This document shows positions 24,460-32,851 of a stretch of 37,090 bases of DNA, piece after piece. Position 1 is the stretch's first letter, and each line of letters starts with the position of its first letter. Under the pieces are notes generated by a model, which did not search any database, was not told where the DNA came from, and saw nothing but the letters and a program-made list of their open reading frames with translations. The translations under genes and the position numbers were made by a program. The stretch is from Enterocloster bolteae (GTDB lineage Bacteria; Bacillota; Clostridia; Lachnospirales; Lachnospiraceae): assembly GCA_021772025.1 (NCBI GenBank), contig JAETNT010000039.1:1-37090 (forward strand). Direction: 5' to 3'.

Positions 24460-25056
24460 ATGAATACCCCCCAACTGGAAACCGAAAGGCTTATATTAAG
24501 AAAATTTACGAGAAATGATATAGAAGCATTGTATTTGATACTGAAAGACGAAGCGATCAACACTTTTCTGCCGTGGTTTCCGCTGAAAAGCATGGATGAA
24601 ACGCAGCACTTTTTTGAAACAAAATATATGACAGAGTATAAAAAGCCGCAAGCCTATGCTTATGCTATCTGTTTGAAAGAGGACAATTATCCGATTGGCT
24701 ACATAAAGGTTGATATGGATGACAGCCATGATTTTGGCTACGGGCTCAGGAAAGAATTTTGGCGGCAGGGAATTGCCGCAGAAGCCGGAAAGGCCGTTGC
24801 AGCACAGGTGAAAAAGGATGGGTTGCCTTATATCACAGCAACCCATGATATTAACAATCCCCGAAGCGGCGGTGTTATGAAACAAGTAGGCATGAAATAT
24901 CAATATTCTTATGTGGAACAATGGCAACCCAAAGATTTGTCGGTTACCTTTCGAATGTACCAGTTAAATTTTAATGAAAAGGATAGCCGCGTTTTTAAAA
25001 AGTATTGGGATAATTCTGCTGTGCATTTTGTGGAAACAGATATAGATGTCGGATAA
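24460..25056 (+). CDS. GNAT N-acetyltransferase, RimJ/RimL-like
   Basis: A 198-residue acetyltransferase of the ribosomal-protein-type GNAT family. The N-terminus reads LETERLILRKFTRNDIEALY, the acetyl-CoA region is GYGLRKEFWRQGIAAEAGKAV, and the C-terminal region has NNPRSGGVMKQVGM. It is more AT-rich than its neighbours and lies between the two-component system and the transporter genes it probably regulates, so it may be an insertion by transfer. CAGGAGG precedes the ATG. The acceptor is unknown; ribosomal-protein, antibiotic or small-molecule acetylation are all possible. Confidence 0.88.
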   Translation: MNTPQLETERLILRKFTRNDIEALYLILKDEAINTFLPWFPLKSMDETQHFFETKYMTEYKKPQAYAYAICLKEDNYPIGYIKVDMDDSHDFGYGLRKEFWRQGIAAEAGKAVAAQVKKDGLPYITATHDINNPRSGGVMKQVGMKYQYSYVEQWQPKDLSVTFRMYQLNFNEKDSRVFKKYWDNSAVHFVETDIDVG

Positions 25057-25101
25057 AAGATCTAACGAAATATCAAGAAATCGAACTTTTATTCATAGAA
25101 T

Positions 25102-25152
25102 AAAACCTCCTGAGTTGATAAAATATGATTAACAATCAACAAGGGAGGTTTT
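25102..25152 (+). promoter_or_regulatory. Hairpin masking the ribosome site of the binding-protein gene
   Basis: AAAACCTCC (25102-25110) pairs perfectly with GGAGGTTTT (25144-25152), which is the ribosome site. Inside, GTTGAT (25114-25119) pairs with ATCAAC (25135-25140). Only a 3/3 internal loop and a 15-nt apical loop are unpaired. It would hide the Shine-Dalgarno when folded. No convincing sigma-A promoter was seen in 25057-25101 (best: TCAAGA/TAGAAT). Confidence 0.6.
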
Positions 25153-25156
25153 CTTT

Positions 25157-26542
25157 ATGAAAAAGAAATTTTTAGCGTTGACTATGTGCGCTGCGTTAAC
25201 TGCGGGAGCGCTGACTGCATGCGCGCCGGAGGATTCAGCGGATGCCGCCGCTACAACCGCAGCTCAGACTACAAAGGCGGCAGCTTCGGACACCACAGAG
25301 GCGGAAACTGCCCCGGTTCAGGTAAATGAAGAGTTAAGCGGCGATTTAGTATTTGCGATTTGGGACAATAATTTGATGGATTATATTGATGCCAACGATA
25401 TGGTAGGAAAATTCCAGCAGCAGTACCCCAACGCCAACATTGAAGTAGAGAAAATTAAGGATGACTCAGAATACTGGAATGCCATGAAGATGCGTGCATC
25501 TGCAAACCAGCTTCCGGATGTTATGTTTAACAAGCCTTTTACCTTGTCCAGATTTCAGGATTACCTGTTGGATTTATCTGACTTAGAGGCTACCCAAAAT
25601 AATGAACTGGCGGCTGGTTATGCATTAAACGGCAAGACCTTAGGTGTCCCTATGACTGCGGGATATGAGTATGTATACTATTGGAAAGACATGTTTGCGG
25701 AAGCAGGCGTAGAGGTTCCTACTACCTGGGAACAGCTGAAAGAGGTTTCCTTAAAGCTCCAGGAACATTTTGGAAAAGACAATCCCAACTTTATGGCAAT
25801 CGCAATGGGAGCCAAAGACGAATGGCCGGACTATCCGTTTATGGAATTTATGCCTGCATTGGAAGGCGGCAACGGTCAGAATTGGAACGACATGGCAAAG
25901 GTGGACGAACCTTTTGCAGATGGAACCGATATCTCTAAAGCTTATCACAAAGTATATGATTTATTTACTTCCGGTGTATTTGGAAAAGACCCCTTAGGAC
26001 TGGGAAATGACCAGGCAACCGCGCTGTTTGCTCAGAAGGAAGCCGCCATTATTGCACTGGGCGACTGGGGATTACAAAATATTAAGGATGGAACCGAGGA
26101 TTATTCTCAGCTGGGCTGCTTTTACCTGCCGGTAAGGGATACCGAAGCAGATCCTTTCCGGGTTGTAGTACAGGGCGACTCCTTTATGGGAGTAACTACC
26201 CACAGCAAGAATCCGGAATTGGCAAAAGCCTTTGTAGAGTGGTTCTATAGCGATGCATGGTATCCAGGATATATTAATTACGTAACCAGCGCCTCTTCTA
26301 TGACCAACTTCCCCAAAGAAAAGGATCCTATCCTGGCAGAGGCAGATGCCGCACAGCCGGACAGTCAGCTGGTAATGTATGACGGAGGCGGAGACGATTT
26401 CCAGACTATTCAGAACGAGACCGCATTTGACTATAAGAAACTGGGAGCAGAGATGTTTACCGATGGCTTTGATTTAGATGCCAGACTGGCGGAGCTCAAT
26501 GGAAAGTGGAAAGATGCAAGAACAAAATTGGGAACCCAGTAA
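25157..26542 (+). CDS. ABC sugar transporter substrate-binding lipoprotein (family 1)
   Basis: A 461-residue extracellular binding protein. The signal peptide ends in the lipobox LTAC (C22, residues 19-22). A Thr/Ala/Glu-rich linker (about 28-60) follows, then the mature family-1 domain (DLVFAIWDNN..., LGVPMTAGYEYVYYWKDMFAEAGVEVPTTWEQL). C22 would be lipidated and hold the protein on the outer face of the membrane. It delivers an oligosaccharide to the two permeases encoded downstream. A galactoside substrate is inferred from the beta-galactosidase in the same locus. The ribosome site lies within a hairpin. Confidence 0.95.
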   Translation: MKKKFLALTMCAALTAGALTACAPEDSADAAATTAAQTTKAAASDTTEAETAPVQVNEELSGDLVFAIWDNNLMDYIDANDMVGKFQQQYPNANIEVEKIKDDSEYWNAMKMRASANQLPDVMFNKPFTLSRFQDYLLDLSDLEATQNNELAAGYALNGKTLGVPMTAGYEYVYYWKDMFAEAGVEVPTTWEQLKEVSLKLQEHFGKDNPNFMAIAMGAKDEWPDYPFMEFMPALEGGNGQNWNDMAKVDEPFADGTDISKAYHKVYDLFTSGVFGKDPLGLGNDQATALFAQKEAAIIALGDWGLQNIKDGTEDYSQLGCFYLPVRDTEADPFRVVVQGDSFMGVTTHSKNPELAKAFVEWFYSDAWYPGYINYVTSASSMTNFPKEKDPILAEADAAQPDSQLVMYDGGGDDFQTIQNETAFDYKKLGAEMFTDGFDLDARLAELNGKWKDARTKLGTQ

Positions 26543-26572
26543 AAACAGACACTTTTAACCTGAAAGGAAAGG

Positions 26573-26602
26573 GGCTGCTGCAGATAACGCAGCAGCCTTT
26601 TT
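26573..26602 (+). terminator. Intrinsic terminator between binding protein and permease
   Basis: GGCTGCTGC (26573-26581) pairs perfectly with GCAGCAGCC (26589-26597), followed by TTTTT. Partial read-through would give more binding protein than permease, as is common in such operons. Confidence 0.82.
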
Positions 26603-26604
26603 AA

Positions 26605-26707
26605 AAGGAAACACCCTCGGGTATCCCTGCATGCCCAAAAACAGGGCGAAAAGGAGGAAACACCCTGCGGGTATCCCTGTATGCCCAAAAACAGGGCAAA
26701 AAGGAGG
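26605..26707 (+). repeat. Hairpin-plus-Shine-Dalgarno tandem repeat, 2 copies
   Basis: Copies lie at 26605-26653 (49 bp) and 26654-26703 (50 bp), with a partial third (GAGG, 26704-26707) that provides the ribosome site of the permease. Each has an inner stem GGGTAT/ATGCCC with a 6-nt loop and an outer stem CCCT(G)/(C)AGGG, then a purine run ending in GGAGG. They are related to the four copies at 28477-28679. Between copies the loop and bulge vary while the inner stem is constant. Confidence 0.85.
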
Positions 26708-26713
26708 AAATTA

Positions 26714-27604
26714 ATGAATTCTCTTGCTAAGAAAAAAAGACGTTTTATTCTGCGGTCTCTTATTGTCCCCAGCATCCTGCTGGTATGCTTTGTAGTATTT
26801 CCGGCTTTTGATTTGCTGCGTATGAGCTTTACTGACTGGGACGGATATTCGGAAACCAGTAAGTTTATTGGATTTGAAAACTATATTTCTATGTTTAAAA
26901 ACAAGGATTTATGGCAGTCCCTGCAGAATAATGCAGTATACTTTTTTACCCACTTATTAATGATACCGGTGGAGCTGGCATTTGCGGTACTGCTGACTTC
27001 CAGGCTGCGGGCGGCCAAGCTTTATAAAACGATGGTATTTATGCCTTATATTATCAATGGAGTAGCTATTTCCTATGCATTTTCTTACTTTTTTTCTCCC
27101 ATTAACGGAGCCTTTGATGAGATCTTAAAAGTCTTTCATTTAAGCATGCTGTCCCGGAACTGGCTGTCAGATCCTAAGATTGTTAACTTTGTACTGGCTT
27201 TTGTATCTCTGTGGAGATTTTCCGGCTATCATGTAATTCTGTTTATGGCTGCCCTTCAGTCCCTTCCCCAGGATGTCCAGGAAGCCGCCAGAGTGGACGG
27301 GGCAAATGCTTGGCAGATGTTTCGGTATATTCAGATCCCGGCGATTATGCTAATGGTAGATTTTGTTCTTTTTGATAACATTCGAGGGGCTCTTCAGGTA
27401 TTTGACATTCCCTTTGTTATGACTGCAGGCGGACCGGGATATGCCTCATCCACCTTTACTCTGTATACAATCAAAACCGCCTTTACTTTCTCGAATTTTG
27501 GTCTGGCCTCTACTATGGCAGTGGCCATTATGGTAATGATCGTATTGATTTATGCAGTACAGAACAAGATTATCCATGGACTGATTCTGAAAGGAGACAA
27601 GTGA
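26714..27604 (+). CDS. ABC sugar transporter permease, MalF/UgpA-type
   Basis: A 296-residue inner-membrane permease with six predicted helices. The cytoplasmic EAA loop that contacts the ATPase reads EAARVDGANAWQMFRYIQIP in the C-terminal third. The ATG at 26714 is used, with GGAGG from the preceding repeat 6 nt upstream; an in-frame ATG inside the repeat (26681) is less likely. It forms a heterodimer with the next permease. No ATPase subunit is encoded nearby, so a shared MsmX/UgpC-type ATPase is implied. Confidence 0.94.
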   Translation: MNSLAKKKRRFILRSLIVPSILLVCFVVFPAFDLLRMSFTDWDGYSETSKFIGFENYISMFKNKDLWQSLQNNAVYFFTHLLMIPVELAFAVLLTSRLRAAKLYKTMVFMPYIINGVAISYAFSYFFSPINGAFDEILKVFHLSMLSRNWLSDPKIVNFVLAFVSLWRFSGYHVILFMAALQSLPQDVQEAARVDGANAWQMFRYIQIPAIMLMVDFVLFDNIRGALQVFDIPFVMTAGGPGYASSTFTLYTIKTAFTFSNFGLASTMAVAIMVMIVLIYAVQNKIIHGLILKGDK

Positions 27605-28443
27605 TGATGAGAACGAAAAGAGTTCTGTCCCAGCTTCTGAAGCAGATTTTATGCTTTGTCATGGTGGCCATTGTCCTGGCGCCAATAGTGCTGGTGTTGT
27701 TTGCCGCCTTTAAAACCAAGGCGGATATGGTAAAGATTTCTCCTCTGCTGCTGCCGCCCAAAAGCCGGTTTACTCTGGAAAACTTTCGAAAGGTTTTACA
27801 CGATAAATATTTGCTGATAGGTTTTAAAAATACCGGAATTATTCTGATAGTCAGCATTTTCTTTAATGTATTATTCGGAACTATGACGGCATTTATTATC
27901 GAAAGATTCCAGTTCAGGTTTAAGAAAATCATTGTAGGTTTGTTCTTTGCAGGAATGTTAATTCCCACCTTTGTAACCGAAATTGCCCGTTTTAAGATTA
28001 TTAACGGACTTGGGCTTTACAACTCCCTGGGAGCCCCCATTCTTATCTATGTGGCATCAGACCTGATGCAGCTTTATATTTACCGGCAGTTTATTTCCAC
28101 TTTGCCTGTGTCTCTGGACGAAAGCGCTCTGTTAGACGGATGCGGATACTTTGAGTTATTTGTCCGGATTATTTTCCCTCTTTTAGCTCCTGCTACGGCT
28201 ACCGTTGTCATTATCAAAGCCATCAATATTATCAACGATATGTATATTCCTTATCTGTATATGCCTAAAAACGGACTGCGGACGCTCACCACTTTTCTGA
28301 TGAATTATGCCAATGCCCAGCAGGGCTCCTGGCAAAGCCTGGCAGCCGGTATTATAATCATTATGCTGCCTACTATTCTGATTTATTTATTTTTCCAGAA
28401 ATATATTCTGGCAGGTATTGCCGCAGGAGCAGTTAAGGAGTAA
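27604..28443 (+). CDS. ABC sugar transporter permease, MalG/UgpE-type
   Basis: A 279-residue permease partner with six hydrophobic helices and the EAA-loop equivalent DESALLDGCGYFELFVRIIFP. The stop of the first permease (TGA, 27602-27604) overlaps this ATG by 1 nt, and AAGGAG lies 7 nt upstream. The overlap implies translational coupling and 1:1 production. A GTG at 27601 is an alternative start. Confidence 0.94.
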   Translation: MMRTKRVLSQLLKQILCFVMVAIVLAPIVLVLFAAFKTKADMVKISPLLLPPKSRFTLENFRKVLHDKYLLIGFKNTGIILIVSIFFNVLFGTMTAFIIERFQFRFKKIIVGLFFAGMLIPTFVTEIARFKIINGLGLYNSLGAPILIYVASDLMQLYIYRQFISTLPVSLDESALLDGCGYFELFVRIIFPLLAPATATVVIIKAINIINDMYIPYLYMPKNGLRTLTTFLMNYANAQQGSWQSLAAGIIIIMLPTILIYLFFQKYILAGIAAGAVKE

Positions 28444-28476
28444 AATATCTTCAGCAGTCTTTTTAAAGAGAAAGAT

Positions 28477-28687
28477 GAGGAAACACCCTGCGGGTATCCC
28501 TATATGCCCAGAAAACAGGGCGAAAGGAGGAAACACCCTGCGGGTATCCCTATATGCCCAGAAAACAGGGCGAAAAGGAGGAAACACCCTGCGGGTATCC
28601 CTATATGCCCAGAAAACAGGGCGAAAAGGAGGAAACACCCTGCGGGTATCCCTATATGCCCAGAAAACAGGGCGAAAAGGAGGAAAC
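28477..28687 (+). repeat. Hairpin-plus-Shine-Dalgarno tandem repeat, 4 copies plus partial
   Basis: Units: 28477-28526 (50 bp), 28527-28577, 28578-28628 and 28629-28679 (51 bp each), then GAGGAAAC (28680-28687), which gives the ribosome site of the beta-galactosidase. Each unit can fold as CCCTG / GGGTAT - loop CCCTAT - ATGCCC / CAGGG and ends in GAAAAGGAGG. The units are nearly identical. Because 51 is divisible by three, an ATG within the loop region of copies 2-4 reads in one frame (28554-28691, 45 codons), and its TGA overlaps the beta-galactosidase ATG. Confidence 0.9.
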
Positions 28688-31558
28688 ATGAAGGAGAAAA
28701 TTACATGGCCCCAATTATCCTGGCTGGAGGATCCGGAGGTCTTCCGGGTAAATCGTTTGGACGCTCATTCGGATCATGTCTATTACGAAAATAATGAAGA
28801 CAAAGAAGCCGGGAACAAAAGTCTGTATCAGTCTTTAAATGGCCGGTGGCGCTTTGCCTTTTCCAGCCGCCCTGCAGATAGGCCGGAGGACTTTTACAAA
28901 GAGGATTATGATGATTCAGGATTTGGAACTATCGAGGTGCCGGGGCATATAGAACTCCAAGGCTATGACAAAATTCACTATATCAATACTATGTATCCTT
29001 GGGACGGACGCACATTTTTGCGCCCGCCTCACATCGACTGGGATTATGACCCGGTAGGGTCTTATGTAACTACCTTTGACCTGGAAAAACCTCTTCAGAA
29101 CAAAAGAGTCTGCATTTCCTTCCAGGGTGTTGAGCAGGCCTTTTTCGTGTGGCTTAACGGTCAGTTTATCGGATATAGTGAAGATACTTTTACTCCTTCG
29201 GAATTTGACCTGACCGACGTGGTGAAAGACACTGGAAACCGGCTGTGCGTGGAGGTCTACAAGCGTTCCAGCGCCGCTTGGCTGGAGGATCAGGACTTCT
29301 TTCGATTTTCCGGGATTTTCCGGGATGTATATCTGTTTGCAAAACCGGAATGTCATATAGAGGATCTGTGGATTCAGGCAGGGCTGAAAGAGGATTGCAC
29401 CACAGGAACCTTTAAGCTGAGAGTGAAAACCTCAGGAGGAAATATGTCTCTTTCCTGGAAATTAAAGGATCAGGAAGAACAGACGGTTTTGTCAGGAGAC
29501 TGGGCGGCAGGGACTGACAGCCAAGGTAATGGCCGGGGCAATTTACAAAATAAAGACAATGAAAGCTCCCCCTTTTCCTATGGTCCTTATATTCTGCTCG
29601 GAGAGGCGGAGCTTCCGGAAATAAAACGGTGGAGCAGCGAGAATCCTTATCTCTATCAGTTGGAAATCAGTGTCTATGGCCCGAAAGGCTGTCTTATGGA
29701 GGTTGTTCCTTATACGGTAGGCTTCCGCCGCTTTGAAATTAAAAATAAAATTATGGAGATAAACGGGGAGCGGATTATCATAAACGGCGTTAACCGTCAT
29801 GAGTGGAATCCCCGCCGGGGCCGTTCCATCACCAAAGAGGATATGCTGGAGGATATTGCCATTCTTAAGAAAAACAATATCAATGCTGTCCGCACCTGCC
29901 ATTACCCAAACCAGAGCCTGTGGTATAAGCTGTGTGATGAAAACGGTATTTATGTTATGGACGAAACCAATCTGGAAAGCCATGGTTCCTGGCAGAAGAT
30001 GGGGATTTGTGAGCCCTCCTGGAATATTCCCGGAAGCCTGCCTCAGTGGAAAGAATGTGTGCTGGATCGGGCCTCATCCATGCTGGAGAGAGATAAAAAC
30101 CATACCTGTATTTTGTGGTGGTCCTGTGGAAATGAGTCCTATGCCGGGGAGTGCATCCGGGCTATGAGCCGCTATTTTCATGACACAGATCCTTCTAGAG
30201 TGGTACACTATGAAGGCGTATTCTGGAATCGGGAATTTAATGATATCAGCGATGTGGAGAGCCGAATGTATGCAACTCCCCAGGAGGTAAGGGAGTATCT
30301 GGAAAATAGCCCGGAAAAGCCCTTTCTCCTCTGCGAATACATGCATGATATGGGCAACTCCATAGGCGGCATGGAAAGCTATATCCGCCTTTTGGAGCAG
30401 TTTCCCATGTATCAGGGAGGCTTTATTTGGGACTATATTGATCAGGCGATTTATCGCAAGGATATAGACGGCAGGGAAGTTCTGGGTTACGGGGGAGATT
30501 TTGACGACCGGCCCACAGACTATGCTTTTAGCGGCAACGGTATTGTCTTTGCCGACCGCACGGAAAAACCGGCGATGCAGGAGGTGCGGTACTGGTACAG
30601 CAGCAGAGAGAAACGCCGGGAATGGGATGAAGCTAATGAAGCGGCTGCAAAAGAAGCCCGGAATCAAATCCAAAAAGATATTTTATCCTATAAAAGGAAT
30701 GGGGAAAATCCTTTTACAGTGATTCGGGGAGATGTAAACCTAGGGGTAAAGGGCCAGGATTTTCATGTGATTTTTTCCTATGCCCAGCACGGGATCGTGT
30801 CGCTGGTTTACGGAGATAGGGAATGGATTTACCGTCCGGCTCTGCCCGCTTTTTGGCGCGCTTCTACAGAAAATGATAAAGGGAATGGATTTGATAAAAA
30901 GAGCGCTGTGTGGGCCGCTGCCGATCAATTTATCAACTGTACCGGCTGGCAGGTGGAGGAAGGGGAAAATCAGGTTTCCATAATTTATCAGTATGAGACG
31001 TGTACGAATCCGACGGCCAGAGTAGAGGTTTCTTACACAGTAGATGCTTCCGGCGCTATCCGGGTAAATACCCACTATTTCGGCAGGAAAGGACTGCCGT
31101 CTCTTCCGGTGTTTGGCCTTCGGTTTATCCTGCCGTTTTTAGCTGTCAGAACAGAGTGGCAGGGCCTTAGCGGCGAGACTTATCCGGATCGGAAAAAGGG
31201 CGGCAGGTTCGGTATCTGGGAAGATACTCTGAAGAAACCGGATTATCTGGTGCCTCAGGAATACGGCTGTCATATGGATACGGTTTGGATGAAGCTCTAT
31301 GCCCAAGGAGAGGCGTGCTTAAAAATTACCATGGCAGGAGAAAGCCCCTTCCATTTCAGCGCTCTTCCTTACACGCCTCAGGAGCTGGAAAGTGCCCTGC
31401 ATAAAGAAGAACTTCCGATGCCCAGACGCACCGCCGTGTCTGTTTTGGCCGCTATGCGGGGGGTAGGCGGAATTGACAGCTGGGGCTGCGATGTGGAAGA
31501 AGCTTACCGGGTATCCGCGGAACAGGACATAGAATTTACGTTTATTATCAGCCGGTAA
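28688..31558 (+). CDS. lacZ: Beta-galactosidase, GH2 (LacZ-type)
   Basis: A 956-residue enzyme with the LacZ domain order: N-terminal jelly-roll (LNGRWRFAFSSRP..., YPWDGRTFLRPP), immunoglobulin-like domain, TIM barrel, and C-terminal Bgal-small-N domain (YRPALPAFWRASTENDKGNG). The general acid/base is E483 in WSCGNESY and the nucleophile is E550 in LCEYMHDMGNS. NGVNRHEWNPRRG is also conserved. It has no signal peptide, so it hydrolyses imported beta-galactosides in the cytoplasm. The ATG at 28688 is set by GGAGGAAAC directly before it. A longer in-frame start through the repeats is rejected. Confidence 0.95.
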   Translation: MKEKITWPQLSWLEDPEVFRVNRLDAHSDHVYYENNEDKEAGNKSLYQSLNGRWRFAFSSRPADRPEDFYKEDYDDSGFGTIEVPGHIELQGYDKIHYINTMYPWDGRTFLRPPHIDWDYDPVGSYVTTFDLEKPLQNKRVCISFQGVEQAFFVWLNGQFIGYSEDTFTPSEFDLTDVVKDTGNRLCVEVYKRSSAAWLEDQDFFRFSGIFRDVYLFAKPECHIEDLWIQAGLKEDCTTGTFKLRVKTSGGNMSLSWKLKDQEEQTVLSGDWAAGTDSQGNGRGNLQNKDNESSPFSYGPYILLGEAELPEIKRWSSENPYLYQLEISVYGPKGCLMEVVPYTVGFRRFEIKNKIMEINGERIIINGVNRHEWNPRRGRSITKEDMLEDIAILKKNNINAVRTCHYPNQSLWYKLCDENGIYVMDETNLESHGSWQKMGICEPSWNIPGSLPQWKECVLDRASSMLERDKNHTCILWWSCGNESYAGECIRAMSRYFHDTDPSRVVHYEGVFWNREFNDISDVESRMYATPQEVREYLENSPEKPFLLCEYMHDMGNSIGGMESYIRLLEQFPMYQGGFIWDYIDQAIYRKDIDGREVLGYGGDFDDRPTDYAFSGNGIVFADRTEKPAMQEVRYWYSSREKRREWDEANEAAAKEARNQIQKDILSYKRNGENPFTVIRGDVNLGVKGQDFHVIFSYAQHGIVSLVYGDREWIYRPALPAFWRASTENDKGNGFDKKSAVWAAADQFINCTGWQVEEGENQVSIIYQYETCTNPTARVEVSYTVDASGAIRVNTHYFGRKGLPSLPVFGLRFILPFLAVRTEWQGLSGETYPDRKKGGRFGIWEDTLKKPDYLVPQEYGCHMDTVWMKLYAQGEACLKITMAGESPFHFSALPYTPQELESALHKEELPMPRRTAVSVLAAMRGVGGIDSWGCDVEEAYRVSAEQDIEFTFIISR

Positions 31559-31573
31559 GAATGAGATGATTTT

Positions 31574-32704
31574 ATGATAGTACGCTTTGCAACTTACATG
31601 CCCCGGTTTTACTGCCTGGCGGACAAATGTCCGGATACCTGCTGCCAGGGGTGGAAGGTTCCGGTAGATCCAAAAACCTTACGGCGTTACCAGACAGAGA
31701 AAGGGCCTTTAAAAAGCTTCTTAAAGCGCGGGGTCGATTTTTCTGCCAAAAGCCTGATTTTTCAGGATGGGGTCTGTCCGTTTTTGAATCAGGGCCTGTG
31801 CCGCCTCCAGATAGAAAAGGGGGCAGGTATGCTCTGTGCTGCCTGCCGCCGCTATCCGCGCCATCCGGAGGAGTACGGCGCCAGAAGAGAATGGTCTTTA
31901 TCCTTATCTTGTCCGGCTGTTGTGGATTTGGTGCTCAACCAAAAGGACTCCATTAAATTTATAGAAAAAGAACTTCCCAAAACCGCCCGGCCGGAAGAAG
32001 AGGTAGAGACGGCTCTTGTTTCTGCCCTTCTCACAGTTCGGGATACTGCAATCCGAATCAGCCAGGACAGGACTCTGCCGTTGAGAATCCGCATGGCGGT
32101 AGTGCTGGCTATGACCCATGATGTTCAGTCCAGGCTAGGAACCTATGAAAACCGGCCCAGATTGACATCTGCTGTCTCTGTCTTGGAAAAATACCGGTTT
32201 GCTGTGACACAAAAAAGCTCTCGTCTTTTCCGGCATTTGGATTCCTGCCGGGTAGACAGCCGGAGACAAGAGCAGAGGTTGGCCCGGATGTTCGATCTTC
32301 TATGGGAGCTGCCGTTTTCCTGCAGCCGCTGGAACGAATGTTTATCCCGGATGAACTTTTGGGATTTTCGGAAGATTCCGGAGTCTGACGGCGAGAATAT
32401 TGCTGAAGAGAGAAGTTTGATCCGCTATGAGCATCTGCTGGTTACGTATTTGGATTTATATCTGTTGGGCGCTGCCTATGACGATGATGTATTTACGAAG
32501 GCTAAACTGGCGGTTTACCATTGCTTGATGCTTAAACAGATGGAAGAGCGGCTGAGAAAAGGGCTGCCCAAATTTCTCCATATTTACGCCAGAGAAGTAG
32601 AACATGAGGAACGAAATCTGGAGTATTTGGAAAAAAAACTTGCATCAAAAAAAGAATTTGACTTGAATACATTCATTTCCTGTCTCCTTCCGCCGACAGA
32701 GTAA
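31574..32704 (+). CDS. FliB-like Cys-rich protein (flagellin lysine-N-methylase family)
   Basis: A 376-residue protein with the N-terminal cysteine array of the FliB family: C-x4-C-x3-CCQGW, CPFLNQGLCRLQ, LCAACRRYPRH and a later SCP. These Cys are expected to bind Fe-S clusters. Founding members methylate lysines in flagellin, but many homologues occur without flagella and have unknown targets. It starts 15 bp after the beta-galactosidase with a poor ribosome site and is probably the last gene of the operon. No flagellar gene is in the window. Confidence 0.8.
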   Translation: MIVRFATYMPRFYCLADKCPDTCCQGWKVPVDPKTLRRYQTEKGPLKSFLKRGVDFSAKSLIFQDGVCPFLNQGLCRLQIEKGAGMLCAACRRYPRHPEEYGARREWSLSLSCPAVVDLVLNQKDSIKFIEKELPKTARPEEEVETALVSALLTVRDTAIRISQDRTLPLRIRMAVVLAMTHDVQSRLGTYENRPRLTSAVSVLEKYRFAVTQKSSRLFRHLDSCRVDSRRQEQRLARMFDLLWELPFSCSRWNECLSRMNFWDFRKIPESDGENIAEERSLIRYEHLLVTYLDLYLLGAAYDDDVFTKAKLAVYHCLMLKQMEERLRKGLPKFLHIYAREVEHEERNLEYLEKKLASKKEFDLNTFISCLLPPTE

Positions 32705-32742
32705 ATCAGTCAGCCGAAAGGACGAAATAATGCCGACATTCG

Positions 32743-32785
32743 CAAATCCGAACAAAAAACAGATACCCGAAAACGCTCGGATTTG
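32743..32785. repeat. Short hairpin element, copy 2
   Basis: CAAATCCGA (32743-32751) pairs with TCGGATTTG (32777-32785). With flanks (TGCCG before, AAGCCC after) it resembles the element at 24390-24412 with about 16 extra bases in the loop. The rest of the 340-bp gap 32705-33044 holds a weak terminator-like AGG/CCT stem with A/T runs near 32800-32828, and the ppdK promoter and leader. Confidence 0.45.
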
Positions 32786-32851
32786 TAAGCCCTTACAGAA
32801 AAAAAAGGCTGAAAAACCTGCATTTTTTTGGAAAATCAAAAGGAAAATTAC

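Noticed and set aside
28477..28687. CRISPR-like array
   Set aside because: The units are directly tandem, without unique spacers, and no cas gene is present. They are tandem repeats.
28418..28687. Beta-galactosidase N-terminal extension of 90 residues through the repeats
   Set aside because: The frame is open only because the repeat is free of stops. GGAGGAAAC fixes the start at 28688, where the normal GH2 N-terminus begins.
28387..28689. Minus-strand repetitive protein (PFRPVFWAYRDTRRVFP units)
   Set aside because: It is the complement of the 51-bp repeats and has no ribosome site or family resemblance.
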